Assembly (NCBI GenBank): GCA_046328225.1
Contig: JAXLWZ010000001.1
Location: 124,001 to 188,000 of the forward strand
From: Amarobacillus sp046328225
GTDB taxonomy: Bacteria; Chloroflexota; Dehalococcoidia; Tepidiformales; Tepidiformaceae
Direction of reading: 5' to 3'
DNA: 64,000 bases
The position numbers and the translations under genes were made by a program. The notes under the pieces were generated by a model. That model was not told the origin of the DNA. It ran no database searches and saw only the letters and a program-made list of their open reading frames with translations. Every line of letters begins with the position of its first letter. Within the stretch, counting starts at the first letter, position 1. Shown here piece by piece: positions 41,527 through 51,156 of this stretch.

Positions 41527-42494
41527 GCCGCCACCCTCCGCGCGCGCATGAGCCGCCGCGCCTGCGCGAGCACGAGCACCGCCGCGATGAGCATCGCCCC
41601 CGTGAGAATCAGCGCCACCGGCGCCCCCAACTCCGGCGCGAACTGCCGGAAGAAGAACGCCACCAGCCCCACGAAGATGGCGCCCACACCGACGCCCATG
41701 TACACGAACGCCGCCCGCCACACGCTCAGACTCGCGAGCGCGGCACCCACGGCCACGATCACGAGTTGCACCGGCGCCGAGTCCGAATCCATGCCAAAGA
41801 TGAACGGCCCGATGACGGCGAGCATCGCGAACACGAAGCGCGCCGAGACCCGCGGCGCGAGCCAGCCCGCCTCCGCCAGCGCGACCCCCGCCGCGCCGAA
41901 GAGCATCACCGTGAAGCCGAACAGCCCGACGCTGTAGTCATCCGGCCAGTTCCCCATCGCCGTGCCCATGAAGAAGAGGCTCCCGCCCATCGCCAGCACC
42001 TGCGGATGCGACGGCGAAAGCAGCCAGAGCACCGCCGCCATCGCCACCGTCCCGGAGGCCACGGCCAGGAACACCATCGGCTCCGCGTCCTCGAAGCCGG
42101 GGCCATACTCCTCGGCGCCGACGGCGAGCGTGACCGCGGTGAGCGCGGCCGCGACGAACCAGGCGACGGTCCCCGCGCGACGGATGCCGCCCTCATCGGA
42201 CCGCAGCATCGCGCCGCCGGCCAGGAGCGCGAGCAGGCAGGGCACGCCCGCCACCGCCAGCCGCGACCACGGCCGCAGCTCGCTCCACTGCATCGCCACG
42301 AGTACGACGATGCCCGCCGCCGCCGCCGCCAGCCCGAGGTAGAGCAGCGCCTCCAGCGCACCTGGCCGTTCGCTCGCGGCGGTGGCCGGCTCCGCAGGCG
42401 CCAGTTCCCGCTCATGCGCGAGAAGGCGCGCGGCGGTCGCTTCATCGATCAGCCCGGCCGCCCGCCACCGCAGGATGTGCTCTTCGCCGTCCAT
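41523..42494 (-). CDS. DUF2157-type polytopic membrane protein
   Basis: A 323-residue protein. A cytosolic helical head (DGEEHILRWRAAGLIDEATAARLLAHE) typical of DUF2157 precedes about nine hydrophobic helices. Function unknown. The overlap with the downstream propeller gene suggests they work together. Confidence 0.75.
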   Translation of the reverse strand: MDGEEHILRWRAAGLIDEATAARLLAHERELAPAEPATAASERPGALEALLYLGLAAAAAGIVVLVAMQWSELRPWSRLAVAGVPCLLALLAGGAMLRSDEGGIRRAGTVAWFVAAALTAVTLAVGAEEYGPGFEDAEPMVFLAVASGTVAMAAVLWLLSPSHPQVLAMGGSLFFMGTAMGNWPDDYSVGLFGFTVMLFGAAGVALAEAGWLAPRVSARFVFAMLAVIGPFIFGMDSDSAPVQLVIVAVGAALASLSVWRAAFVYMGVGVGAIFVGLVAFFFRQFAPELGAPVALILTGAMLIAAVLVLAQARRLMRARRVAA

Positions 42495-42561
42495 GCGCCG
42501 CCCATCCTACCGGAGCGTCCGCGCCGCCGCGCGGGGCCGGATGGCCGCGTAGGATGGGGCC

Positions 42562-43374
42562 ATGGAGCTCAAAGCCACCGCCTGGGACGTTCGCGAGCGC
42601 GTCGGCACCATCACCCTCAATCGCCCGCACCGCCTCAACGCCTGGACCGGCCGCATGCACACCGAGTACCGCTGGCTGCTCGAACAGGCCGAAGGCGATG
42701 CCGGCGTGCGCGTGGTCGTCGTCACCGGCGCCGGCCGTGGCTTCTGCGCCGGCGCCGATTCCCAGGCGCTCGAAGGGCACATCGAAAAAGGCGGCTACGA
42801 CAGCGGCCTGCGCGGCGAGGTGCCCACCCCCGGCTATGGCGTCCGCCCGGAGTTCGATGCCACCTTCGCCTACCATTTCGGCCTCACGAAGCCCGTCATC
42901 GCCGCCATCAACGGGCCGGCCGCCGGCGTCGGGCTCGTGCTCGCCTGCTTCGCCGACCTCCGTTTCGCCGCCCGCGGCGCGAAACTCACGACCGCGCACG
43001 GGAAGCTCGGGCTGCCCGCCGAATACGGCCTCGCGTGGCTGCTGCCGCGCATCATCGGCCTCACGCACGCGAACGACCTGCTGCTCTCGAGCCGCGTCGT
43101 GCTCGCCGAGGAAGCCGCCGCAATGGGCCTGGTCAACCGCGTGTGCGAACCGGAATCCCTGCTGGATGAAGTCCACGCCTACGCCCGCGAGCTCGCCCAC
43201 CACGTCTCGCCCGCCTCCATGGCCGATTCCAAACGCGCCATCTACGCCGGCCTCCACCAGGACGCTGCCACCGCCGTGCGCGAAAGCGAAGCCGCCCTCG
43301 AACGCATGATGCGCGAACCCGACTACCGCGAGGGAGTAGCAGCGCTGACCGCAAAGCGGTTGCCGAGCTATTAG
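42562..43374 (+). CDS. Enoyl-CoA hydratase/isomerase
   Basis: A 270-residue crotonase. The oxyanion-hole motifs are RGFCAGAD (about 58-65) and NGPAAGVGL (about 115). The catalytic Glu position reads in KLGLPAEYGLAW. It hydrates or isomerises a 2-enoyl-CoA, fitting the acyl-CoA dehydrogenase and SDR in this window. Its final codons Ser-Tyr and the TAG (AGCTATTAG) are the first TATTAGC heptamer of the next repeat. Confidence 0.9.
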   Translation: MELKATAWDVRERVGTITLNRPHRLNAWTGRMHTEYRWLLEQAEGDAGVRVVVVTGAGRGFCAGADSQALEGHIEKGGYDSGLRGEVPTPGYGVRPEFDATFAYHFGLTKPVIAAINGPAAGVGLVLACFADLRFAARGAKLTTAHGKLGLPAEYGLAWLLPRIIGLTHANDLLLSSRVVLAEEAAAMGLVNRVCEPESLLDEVHAYARELAHHVSPASMADSKRAIYAGLHQDAATAVRESEAALERMMREPDYREGVAALTAKRLPSY

Positions 43375-43587
43375 CTACTGGCTGTTAGCTATTAGCGTTC
43401 CCGGCGCGCACCTCCGCCGTTTTCCCGGACGCCACTGTCGTCGCGAAGGTGGTCACGCTAACGGCCAACAGCCAACAGCTCCTGGCTATTAGCGTTCCCG
43501 GCGCACACCTCCGCCGTTTTCCCGGGACGCCGCTGTCGTCGCGAAGGTGGCCACGCTAATAGCCAACAGCCAGCGGCCAACAGCTCT
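43366..43587. repeat. Heptamer repeat element H16 (TATTAGC family)
   Basis: AGCTATT/AGCTGTT heptamers, then two copies about 105 bp apart of a core running AGCGTTCCCGGCGC...GAAGGTGG(T/C)CACGCTAA, each followed by GGCCAAC/AGCCAAC heptamers in inverse orientation. The core's right end is the reverse complement of TTAGCGTGGCCACC. Confidence 0.9.
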
Positions 43588-43620
43588 ATAGTTAGTTCCA
43601 ACGTTCACGCGGAGGAGCCC

Positions 43621-44232
43621 GTGCCGAAAGTCCCCGAGGCCTACCTGGAGGCGCGCCGCAGCGCGATCCTGGAGGCAGCCCGCCGTGCCTTCACCCGCAA
43701 GGGCACGCAAACCACCACGATGCTCGAAATCGCCGACGAGGCAGGGCTCACCCCGGGCGCCATCTACCGCTACTTCCCCAACAAGGAACGGCTCATCGCC
43801 GCCTGCTTCGATGCGAACGCCGAGGACGTCATCGGCAACTGGCAGGGCAGCGCGCCCGGGGCCGACCCCGTCGCCGGCGTCATCGAATTCACGCGCAACG
43901 CCGTCGAAGGGCTCGATGGCGCCAGTTCGCGGCCAGATACGATCCTCCACCTTGAGTACGTCGTCGAGCTCGCGCGCAACAACGACATCGCTGGCCTCGC
44001 CGCTCTGCAGGCCGAAAACGACCGCATCATCGGGGATGTCCAGACGCGCTTGAGCGCCGCGCAGGCGGCGGGCGGCCTCCCCCGCGAGATCGACACGGCC
44101 GCCTTCGCGCATGCGCTCTTCGCCTTCTACTGGGGCCTCCGCATCGGCCGCGTCATCGACCGCGAGTCAGATGCGCGCGCGCAGCTGGAACAGGTGCTGG
44201 TGATGGCCTTTGGGGGAGCTATTAGCTCTTAG
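43621..44232 (+). CDS. TetR-family transcriptional regulator
   Basis: A 203-residue regulator. HTH at about 12-58: RRSAILEAARRAFTRKGTQTTTMLEIADEAGLTPGAIYRYFPNKE is canonical TetR. The ligand domain is BetI/AcrR-like. A GGAGG site precedes the GTG start. The last four residues (AISS) come from the TATTAGC heptamer array that the gene runs into. Target unknown. Confidence 0.87.
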   Translation: MPKVPEAYLEARRSAILEAARRAFTRKGTQTTTMLEIADEAGLTPGAIYRYFPNKERLIAACFDANAEDVIGNWQGSAPGADPVAGVIEFTRNAVEGLDGASSRPDTILHLEYVVELARNNDIAGLAALQAENDRIIGDVQTRLSAAQAAGGLPREIDTAAFAHALFAFYWGLRIGRVIDRESDARAQLEQVLVMAFGGAISS

Positions 44233-44341
44233 CTGTTAGCTATTAGCGTGGCCAGACGCGCCGCCGCAGTGACCTTCAGCGAAGCGGCTCAAGGCTCGCG
44301 ACGGGAACCGCTAACAGCTATTAGCTAACAGCTAATAGCTT
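44217..44341. repeat. Heptamer repeat element H17 (TATTAGC family)
   Basis: AGCTATT/AGCTCTT/AGCTGTT heptamers, core TTAGCGTGGCCAGACGCG...GGGAACCGCTAA, then inverted AGCTATT/AGCTAAC/AGCTAAT heptamers. The core matches the GCGTGGCCA core of the TATCGGC family (H24-H28). Confidence 0.9.
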
Positions 44342-44379
44342 TCACGCTCCCGTAGCGGCTCCTGCCGCACCCTCTCCCC

Positions 44380-45312
44380 ATGGCCTCCGAGCTTGTTTAC
44401 GACGCGCTCGTTCTCGGGGGTGGGCCCGCGGGCCTCGCCGCCGCCATCCAGCTCGCCCGCTTCAACCGGAGCGTCCTCGTCCTCGATGAAGGCGGCGGCC
44501 GTTCCAGCTACCACCAGGTCAACCACAACTACCTCGGCTTCCCCGGCGGCATCACCAGCCGCGACCTCCGCCGCCTCTGCCGCGAACAGGCCTCCCGGCT
44601 CCCCATCGCCTTCATCGATGACGCCGCCGCCGCCGTCAGCCGCCATGGCAGCTGCTTCGCCGCCCGCACGCGCGATGGCATGGACGTGCACGGCCGCACC
44701 CTCGTTCTCGCCACCGGCGTGCGCGACCGCTTCCCCGCCTTCCCCGGCTGGGAGACCTACGTCGGACGCTCGATCTTCTGGTGCATCGTCTGCGATGGCT
44801 ATAGCACCCGCGGCCGCCGAATCGTCGTGGTCGCGAACGACGACGACGGCGGCGTCACCGCGCTGCAGTTCCTCCAGTTCACCGCCCACGTCACCGTGCT
44901 TTCGAACGCCGCCCAGTGTGGCGTCGGGCCGAAGGTTCGCCACGAACTCGAAGCCCGCGGCATCCGCCTCATCGAGGACGAGATCACCGGCGTCCTCGGC
45001 CACGATGGCATCCTCGGCGCGATCGAACTGAAGCGCGGCGCCACCCTCGAGGCCGACTACCTGTTCAGCCTCCAGGGCATCACCCCGGCGAGCGAGCTCG
45101 CCGTCTCCCTCGGTTGCGAAACCTCCCACCGCGGCTACATCGTCACCGACATGGAGCAGCGCACGAACGTGCCCGGCGTGTTCGCCGCCGGCGACGTCAC
45201 CCGCGATCTCGCCCACCAGGTCGCGACCGCCGTGCACGAGGGCATCACCGCCGCGACGGCCGCGAACTACAGCCTCTACGCCGCCTGGCAACGCCACGAA
45301 CACTACCGCTGA
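44380..45312 (+). CDS. Thioredoxin reductase-like NAD(P)/FAD oxidoreductase
   Basis: A 310-residue flavoprotein. FAD loop LGGGPAGLAAAIQLAR (12-27), redox pair CIVC in FWCIVCDGYSTRG (about 133), and FAAGDVTRDLAHQVATAVHEG at the end. The second nucleotide loop reads VVANDDDGGVTALQFL instead of GGGNSA, so NADPH preference is doubtful. The ferredoxin:thioredoxin reductase-like group has similar changes. The partner thiol protein is unknown. Confidence 0.83.
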   Translation: MASELVYDALVLGGGPAGLAAAIQLARFNRSVLVLDEGGGRSSYHQVNHNYLGFPGGITSRDLRRLCREQASRLPIAFIDDAAAAVSRHGSCFAARTRDGMDVHGRTLVLATGVRDRFPAFPGWETYVGRSIFWCIVCDGYSTRGRRIVVVANDDDGGVTALQFLQFTAHVTVLSNAAQCGVGPKVRHELEARGIRLIEDEITGVLGHDGILGAIELKRGATLEADYLFSLQGITPASELAVSLGCETSHRGYIVTDMEQRTNVPGVFAAGDVTRDLAHQVATAVHEGITAATAANYSLYAAWQRHEHYR

Positions 45313-45417
45313 GGGCATCGGCGGCGGCGCGCCAAACGTTAAGAAGCGTGCAACGGAGAGGATTCGCAAGCAGTTCTTGCGTCTCGGACGCCCACCGTGC
45401 GGTACACTCCAACGCCC

Positions 45418-46146
45418 ATGGCGCGTGCTTCGAACCACCGCAATCCCCGGCCGGCCGTGCTTTTCGGCCTGCTGCTGGCCGCGCTCATCGGCTCGGCGGC
45501 GTGCCTGGCCATCGTGCACCTGCGCATGGAGCGAACGGACTCGCGCGAATTCAGCTTCCTCCGCTGGAACCTGGTGCTGGCCTGGTTCCCCGTCGCGATC
45601 GCCGTCGTGCTCAGCCTCGCCGAACGGTGGCGCGCGCCGCTGCCGCTGCTCGCCATCCTCGCGGCCGGTTGGATCGCCTTCCTCCCGAATGCGCCCTACC
45701 TCGCGAGCGACCTCGTCCACCTGGGCACGACGTGGGTGAACGTGCCCATCTGGTTCGATGCGGCAATGTTCGGCACGTTCGCCGTCACGGGCCTGCTGCT
45801 CGGCTACGTCTCCGTCTTCCTCGTGCACTCGATGGTCGCGCGCCGCCTCGGGCAGGCGACGGCCTGGGGCGTGACGCTCGCCACGTGGGCCCTCAGCAGC
45901 GGCGGCATCTACCTCGGCCGCGTCCTTCGCTACAACAGCTGGGATGCCTTCATTCGCCCGCGCGCCGTCGTCACCGACTTCCTCGAACCGCTCCAGCACC
46001 CGGCCAGCGAACCCTCGGCCGCGCTCCTCCTGACGACGATGGCGGCCTGCCTCATCGCCGGCTACCTCTTCTTCTTTGCCGCAGTTACGAGTTCCCGGTT
46101 CCCAGTTCCCAGGGGATCAACCCACGGCGGAGCTAACCGAAGGTAG
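45418..46146 (+). CDS. DUF1361 membrane protein with repeat-coded tail
   Basis: A 242-residue protein with about seven helices. The DUF1361 signature is GWIAFLPNAPYLASDLVHL and WALSSGGIYLGRVLRYNSWD. Function unknown. The start ATG 45418 (MARASNHRN) is preferred over the ATG at 45397. From about 46085 the frame enters heptamer element H18, so the last 20 residues (SSRFPVPRGSTHGG...) are translated repeat. Confidence 0.8.
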   Translation: MARASNHRNPRPAVLFGLLLAALIGSAACLAIVHLRMERTDSREFSFLRWNLVLAWFPVAIAVVLSLAERWRAPLPLLAILAAGWIAFLPNAPYLASDLVHLGTTWVNVPIWFDAAMFGTFAVTGLLLGYVSVFLVHSMVARRLGQATAWGVTLATWALSSGGIYLGRVLRYNSWDAFIRPRAVVTDFLEPLQHPASEPSAALLLTTMAACLIAGYLFFFAAVTSSRFPVPRGSTHGGANRR

Positions 46147-46169
46147 TGCTGAGTGCTGAGCACTCAGTA
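46089..46169. repeat. Heptamer repeat element H18, left of IS630 copy 1
   Basis: TTCCCGG/TTCCCAG words, AGGGGATCAACCC, then TGCTGAG/CACTCAG heptamers up to the TA at 46168-46169 where the IS630 copy begins. The array resumes at 47373. Confidence 0.85.
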
Positions 46170-47372
46170 GTCCTCCACCTAAACGGGTGTCGGAATTGGC
46201 GCGGCCATGACGCGGCAGAGGGAGCGGCTCGTCCAATTGAAGGGATGAGCCGCTTTGTTCCAGCGTTCGACGAAGCCCTCGATGGTGTCGGCAAGCGCGG
46301 CGGCACTGGGATGGTTGGGACGCGCCAGCAGCTTGCGCTGGAGGATGCCAAACCACTGCTCGACCTGGTTCAGCCAGGAGCAATGCACCGGCGGGAAGTG
46401 CGGCACGAAGCGGGATGCTCCCGGAACCATGCCGTCGCCAGCTTGCCCTTGTGCACGCGCAGGTTGTCGAGCACGAGATGGATGGTGAGCGAAGGGTCCA
46501 GGCTGGCATCGAGGTATTCGAGGAAGCCGACGAACTCGGACGCGCGCTTGCGCGACGCCGTGCGCGCGAGCACCTGCCCACAGCGGGTATCGAAGGCGGC
46601 GAAGAGGTTCAGCGCCCCTCGCCGGCCGTATTCGTGCTCCATGCGGACGGGCCTTCCCGGGGCTGCGGGATGCGTCGGCGCCGTCCGCGGCCGGGGCTGG
46701 AGACTCGTCTTCATCCACGCACAGCACCCGTTCATCGGCGGCGAGCGGCCCGGTGTAGAGCGCGAGGATGTCGGCCACCTGCTGGCGGTACTGCTGGTCG
46801 CGCGGGACTTTCGGTGAGAGCTGGCCTGGACGCGCCAGGGCCGCAGGCTGTGGCGGGCGAGCACGCGTCGCACCGTCTCGCGCGAGATCTGTTTGACGAT
46901 GCCATCATCCTGCAGCTGGCGAGCGATCTCGGTGCAGTCCCACTGCGACAGCGGAGCATCGCGCTCGGCCGGCAGTTCGCAGGCGATTTTCACGATCTCG
47001 ACGGCAACCTCAGGGGGAAAAGACCGGCTTGCGGCCGCGCCCGGGGGCATCCTTGAGGCCCGCGATGCCGAACTCCAGGTAGCGTCGCGCCCACTTGCGC
47101 ACGATCCGGACGCCGAGGCCACAGCGCTCGGCCGTCTCCTTCTCGCTGAGCTTCATATCGAGGTAGAGGATGGCCATCGTCCTCCTCCATTCGCCGACGG
47201 GCAGGGTGTACTGGCGGCTCTGCTGCCGAAGGAGCGCCCGCTCCTCGTGGGTAAGGCAAACGTTGAAACCAAGGGGCCGGCCGCGGCGCATGAGACCTCC
47301 AACGCCACCGGCCCCAAGTATGCCCTTTCGATCACCCCCTCAGCAATTCCGCCATCCATTCCCGTGCGGCGC
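46170..47372 (-). mobile_element. IS630-family element, copy 1 (1203 bp, decayed)
   Basis: Flanked by TA on both sides (46168-46169, 47373-47374), the IS630 target duplication. The ends share ACGGG and CGGAATTG motifs in inverted orientation. It is nearly identical to the copy at 53549 but inverted, and 4 bp shorter because of three small deletions. The OrfA frame (93 aa) is intact at 47010-47291; OrfB is broken. Confidence 0.93.
46197..47291 (-). pseudogene. IS630 transposase, inactivated by indels
   Basis: OrfA is intact. In OrfB, relative to copy 2, one base is missing after WRVQA (near 46820), two near the first catalytic Asp (GATGAAGACG instead of GATGAGAAGACG, near 46712) and one after REHP (near 46417). 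The last deletion removes the SWLNQVE catalytic Glu from the frame. The natural OrfA/OrfB frameshift is shared with copy 2 and is not counted here. Confidence 0.9.
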
Positions 47373-47588
47373 TACTGAGTGCTGAGTCGGCAACCCCACC
47401 GCGAACCAGACCCCCCGGGGTTGTCCCGCTCGAGCCTCGAGCCCGGCGTAGTGCTGAGTCCTGAGTGCTGAGTGTTGAGTCGGCAACCCCATCACGACCA
47501 TGCCCCCCATGGGGTTGCCCCGCCTCATTCCTCATTCCTCATTCCTCGTCCGCCCCCTTTTCTCCTTCCTCTTTTCTCTTTTCTCTCA
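47373..47588. repeat. Heptamer repeat element H19, right of IS630 copy 1
   Basis: TGCTGAG heptamers, core CGGCAACCCCACC...CGGGGTTGTCCC, CTCGAGC words, TGCTGAG heptamers again, core GGCAACCCCATC...ATGGGGTTGCCCC, CTCATTC heptamers, and a pyrimidine arm ending in the TGA stop of the LOG gene. Confidence 0.9.
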
Positions 47589-48161
47589 GTACCACGTGGT
47601 TCCCTTCGGAGGCGGCTCGTACCGTTCGAGCAGGTCCAGCGCGGCGGCGGGGGTAGCCGCCACCGCGAACAGGCGGCTCGCCTCCGGGCGCACGAAGCTC
47701 GCCTTCCGCATGTGGTCGAAGAGGTGCAGGAGCGGCTCCCAGAACCCGTTTGTGTTCACGAAGACGACCGCCTTGCCGTGCAACCCGAGCTGCTTCAGCG
47801 TGAGGATCTCCACAACCTCCTCGAGCGTGCCCAGCCCCCCCGGCAGCGCCACGAAGCCGTCCGCGCGCGCCTCCATGAACGCCTTTCGCGCCCGCAGGTC
47901 CTTCGTGATGACGAGCTCGTCGGCCTCCGTGTAGGCCAGCTCGCGCTCCAGCAACGGCTCCGGCAGCGCGCCCGTCACACGCCCCCCGTGGCGATGCACC
48001 GCCCGCGCAAGTGTGCCCATCAGCCCCACGCTCGCCCCGCCGTACACAAGTGTGTGCCCGCGGTCGCCGATGAGGCGGCCAAGCTCGTCCGCCGCCTCGA
48101 AGTAGGCCGCATCGATGGTCGCACTCGACGACGAGAAGACGCAGACACTCAGCGCCGCCAT
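47586..48161 (-). CDS. LOG-family cytokinin riboside 5'-monophosphate phosphoribohydrolase-like protein
   Basis: A 191-residue Rossmann protein. VCVFSSSSATIDAAYFEAA starts it and the PGGxGTxxE motif is LPGGLGTLEEVVEIL (about 105-119). KAFMEARADGFVALPGG provides the Arg/Lys typical of the LOG group. It probably cleaves the N-glycosidic bond of nucleoside 5'-monophosphates. Its TGA stop runs straight into AGAAAAG heptamers. Confidence 0.88.
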   Translation of the reverse strand: MAALSVCVFSSSSATIDAAYFEAADELGRLIGDRGHTLVYGGASVGLMGTLARAVHRHGGRVTGALPEPLLERELAYTEADELVITKDLRARKAFMEARADGFVALPGGLGTLEEVVEILTLKQLGLHGKAVVFVNTNGFWEPLLHLFDHMRKASFVRPEASRLFAVAATPAAALDLLERYEPPPKGTTWY

Positions 48162-48263
48162 ATCTCGAGGCTACGCCCGCGCGCGCCGCCGCGGTGGGTC
48201 CATCCGGCCACAAGCGAGGGTTCCAAGGTGGCCACCCGGCGGGCCCATCCGGACCCGCGCGCC

Positions 48264-49082
48264 TCAGCCCACGGCATCCAGGAACGCCGTCACCTCATCC
48301 ACGAAGTCCGTGCGGTGTTCGCCCCACCACGCGCTCGAAGGCGCCACCCGCAGGCGCGACCCCGGGACGCGTTCGTGCAGGAGCCGGGCCGCGCGCACGG
48401 GGTGCAGCGCATCGCCCTCGTGCGCCACGATCAGCGTCGGCACCGCGATCCGGCGGTACTCCTCCGGGTCGTGATACGGCGAAGTGACCACTCCGCGGAG
48501 CACGTGCCGCAGCGTCCGCGGGTTCTGCGCGGTCAGCCACTGGCGTCGCGTCTCCGCCTCGGCGGGCGAAGCGGCCGGCATCATCGCCGCCAGCTCCACC
48601 ATCTTTTCGAATCCGAAGTTCTCGATCGCCGCGCTCACGACATCGAACAGCTGCAGCGCCTTGTGCTCCTCGGGGCCGCGCATGTGCGGGTGCCCCAGCG
48701 GCGGCGGCGCCACGATGACCAGCGCGCGCACCAGCTCGGGCCGTTCGAGCGCGACCCAGAGGCTCGTGGCCGCGCCCATGGAGCCACCGCCGAAGATGGC
48801 GCGCTCGCCCGGCGCGTGCTCCGCCGCAAAGGCCGCCATATCGCGCCCGAGCGCCTCCCAGGTGTACCCCTCGGGCGCTTCCGGGCCCTCCGACTGGCCG
48901 TGGCCGCGCGCGTCGTACATCAGCAGGCGGACGCGCTCGTCGAGCGCATCGAGCTCGCCGAAATCGATCCCCAGCGCATCCATCGAACCCATGAGCCCGT
49001 GCCCGAAGACGGCGAGCGGCCCCTCGCCGCGCAGGCGGTATCGCAGCCGCTGCCCATTGATCTCGGCGAAGGCGTCGTGCAT
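48264..49082 (-). CDS. Alpha/beta hydrolase
   Basis: A 272-residue alpha/beta hydrolase. Oxyanion region VFGHGLMGSMD; the nucleophile Ser is in GGGSMGAAT (about 98-106); the acid Asp is in HEGDALHP and the catalytic His in WWGEHRTDF. Substrate unknown; the group includes esterases and haloperoxidase-like enzymes. It is one of six genes enclosed by the inverted IS630 pair. Confidence 0.83.
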   Translation of the reverse strand: MHDAFAEINGQRLRYRLRGEGPLAVFGHGLMGSMDALGIDFGELDALDERVRLLMYDARGHGQSEGPEAPEGYTWEALGRDMAAFAAEHAPGERAIFGGGSMGAATSLWVALERPELVRALVIVAPPPLGHPHMRGPEEHKALQLFDVVSAAIENFGFEKMVELAAMMPAASPAEAETRRQWLTAQNPRTLRHVLRGVVTSPYHDPEEYRRIAVPTLIVAHEGDALHPVRAARLLHERVPGSRLRVAPSSAWWGEHRTDFVDEVTAFLDAVG

Positions 49083-49096
49083 GCGCTCAGGGTACG

Positions 49097-49226
49097 GGAA
49101 GAGAAAGGAGAAAGGAGGAAAGGGAAACGGCTGTCGGCCGTCGGCCCTCGGCCATCGGCGTGGCCCGGCGCGAACTAGTCCGGAGGCTCCGCTGACACCC
49201 TTTTCTCTTTCCTCCTTTCTCTTTCA
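49097..49226. repeat. Heptamer repeat element H20
   Basis: AGAAAGG heptamers, GTCGGCC/CTCGGCC/ATCGGC heptamers, core GGCGTGGCCCGGCGCG, and an inverted pyrimidine arm CTTTTCTCTTTCCTCC... . It mixes the purine and TATCGGC families in one element. Confidence 0.85.
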
Positions 49227-49421
49227 TACTGGAATCCGGAGGATTCCCTTGATCGACTGAGACCGGCGGCGTGCGAATCGGCTGAACCCGTGGCCCATGA
49301 GGCCCGTGCTCCCGCGCCCGGTCTGTCCCTGTTGTCCTCCCGCGCCCTGCCGGCGCCCCTCGCGCGCACCGCCCCGTTGCTGCCCACACCGCCTCCCGCG
49401 CGGGAGGAGAGGGAGCACCGC

Positions 49422-51047
49422 ATGCTTCGCGTTTCCGCTGTTTCGAAAGAGCTGGGCGGCAGGCCCGTGCTGCGCGATGTCACGTTCACCGTGAACGATG
49501 GCGAACCCGCCGCCCTCGCCGGACCCAACGGCGCCGGCAAGACCACCCTCCTCGGCATCATCGCCGGCGAACTCACGGCCGATAGCGGCGCCGTGCAGCT
49601 CCCGCGCGGCGCCACCATCGGCTTCCTCCGCCAGGGATACGCCGGCCGCGAAGGTGAAACCGTCGCCCAGGCATTCCCCGCGCTCGACCTCGCCCTCCAC
49701 GGCGACGCCCGCCTCGCCGCGATCGCCGATGCCCTGGGCGCCACACCCCACGACGACACCCTCGCCGCCGCCTACGACCGCGAGCTCGCGCGCCTGGCCG
49801 AAGCACCCCCCGCGGGCGAAGCGGAGCGGCTCGCGGCGAGCCTCGCCATCGCCATCCCGCCCGCGGATACCACCCTTGGCACTCTCTCGGGCGGCGAACA
49901 GACGAAGCTCGGCCTCATCGACCTGCTCCTGCGCCGCCCCGGCGTCCTCCTCCTCGATGAGCCCACCAACCACCTCGACCTCGATGGCATCGAACGCGTC
50001 GAACGGCTCATCGCCACCTTCCCCGGCCCGGTGCTCTTCGTCTCGCACGACCGCGTGCTCATGGACACCGTCGCCGCCACGATCCTCGAACTCGACCCCA
50101 AGAAGCCCGGCATCGAAGCCTTCGCTGGCGGCTACAGCGGGTTCGCCGGCGAAAAGGCCCGCCGCGAAGCCGACCAGTGGGAGCGCTACGGCCGCCAGCA
50201 GCGCGAGGAGCGCCGCCTCAAGCAGGTCATCTCCGGGATCGAATCCAGCTCCCGCGCCACCGAGAATTCGACCATCAACTTCGCCATTCGCAAGAAGGCG
50301 GCGAAGGTCGCGCGCCGCGCCGTCACCCTCAAGGCCCGCCTCGAACGCGAGTTCGAATCCGCCAACCACATCGACCGGCCCGATACGCGCATGCGCGGCA
50401 TCGAAGGCAGCTTCGCCGCCGCCACCGCAGGCGCCAGCCGCCTGGTCACGGTCGAAGGCGCCGCCATCGCCGCCGGCGGCCGCACCCTCGTCGAAGGCCT
50501 CAGCTTCGCCATCGACCGTGGCGACCGCGTGGCCATCATCGGCCCGAACGGCATCGGCAAGACGACGCTCCTTCGCACCCTCCTCGGCGAGCAGACCCCG
50601 GCAGCCGGCGAGGTCACGGTCGCGGCCTCGGCGAACGTGGGGTACCTCCCGCAGGATGAGGGCCGCGAACTCGGCCCCACGGAGGCGCGCCGCACTCCGG
50701 TCGAACTCCTCCGCCGCGCCGTGCCCATGACCGAAGGCGAGGCCGCGAACGCGCTGCACCGCTTCCTGCTCGGGCACACCTCCGTGCGCACGCCCGCCGG
50801 GCAGCTGAGCTACGGCGAACGGCGGCGGCTGAGCCTCGCGCTGCTCATCCTCGGCGGCGCCAACCTGCTGCTCCTCGATGAGCCCACGAACCACCTCGAC
50901 CTGCCCGGCCGCGAAGCCTTCGAACGCGCCCTCGGCGGCTTCGGCGGCGCCATCATCGCCGTCACGCACGACCGGCGCTTCATCGAGGAGCTGGGCTGCG
51001 ACGTCCTCGACCTTGCCGAATTCGCCGCACCCGTGACGCCCCGCTGA
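49422..51047 (+). CDS. ABC-F family ribosome-associated ATPase
   Basis: A 541-residue protein with two ABC domains and no membrane segments. Walker A: GPNGAGKTT and GPNGIGKTT. Signatures: LSGGEQTK and LSYGERRR. Walker B: LLLDEPTNHLD twice. The linker (about 245-310) is rich in Arg/Lys helices, as in ribosome-binding ABC-F proteins. It may protect against ribosome-targeting drugs or act in translation. GGGAGGAGAGGGAG precedes ATG 49422. The 160-nt leader may be regulatory, but no clear attenuator is seen. Confidence 0.9.
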   Translation: MLRVSAVSKELGGRPVLRDVTFTVNDGEPAALAGPNGAGKTTLLGIIAGELTADSGAVQLPRGATIGFLRQGYAGREGETVAQAFPALDLALHGDARLAAIADALGATPHDDTLAAAYDRELARLAEAPPAGEAERLAASLAIAIPPADTTLGTLSGGEQTKLGLIDLLLRRPGVLLLDEPTNHLDLDGIERVERLIATFPGPVLFVSHDRVLMDTVAATILELDPKKPGIEAFAGGYSGFAGEKARREADQWERYGRQQREERRLKQVISGIESSSRATENSTINFAIRKKAAKVARRAVTLKARLEREFESANHIDRPDTRMRGIEGSFAAATAGASRLVTVEGAAIAAGGRTLVEGLSFAIDRGDRVAIIGPNGIGKTTLLRTLLGEQTPAAGEVTVAASANVGYLPQDEGRELGPTEARRTPVELLRRAVPMTEGEAANALHRFLLGHTSVRTPAGQLSYGERRRLSLALLILGGANLLLLDEPTNHLDLPGREAFERALGGFGGAIIAVTHDRRFIEELGCDVLDLAEFAAPVTPR

Positions 51048-51156
51048 CATCGCGCGCGAGTGTCTTGCAAGCGAGTGTCAGCCCGGAAAGAACCCCCCAC
51101 AGGCGCCCCGGGACGTGCATGAATGGAGGGAGGACGGACGGAAAGGAGACCTGGCC

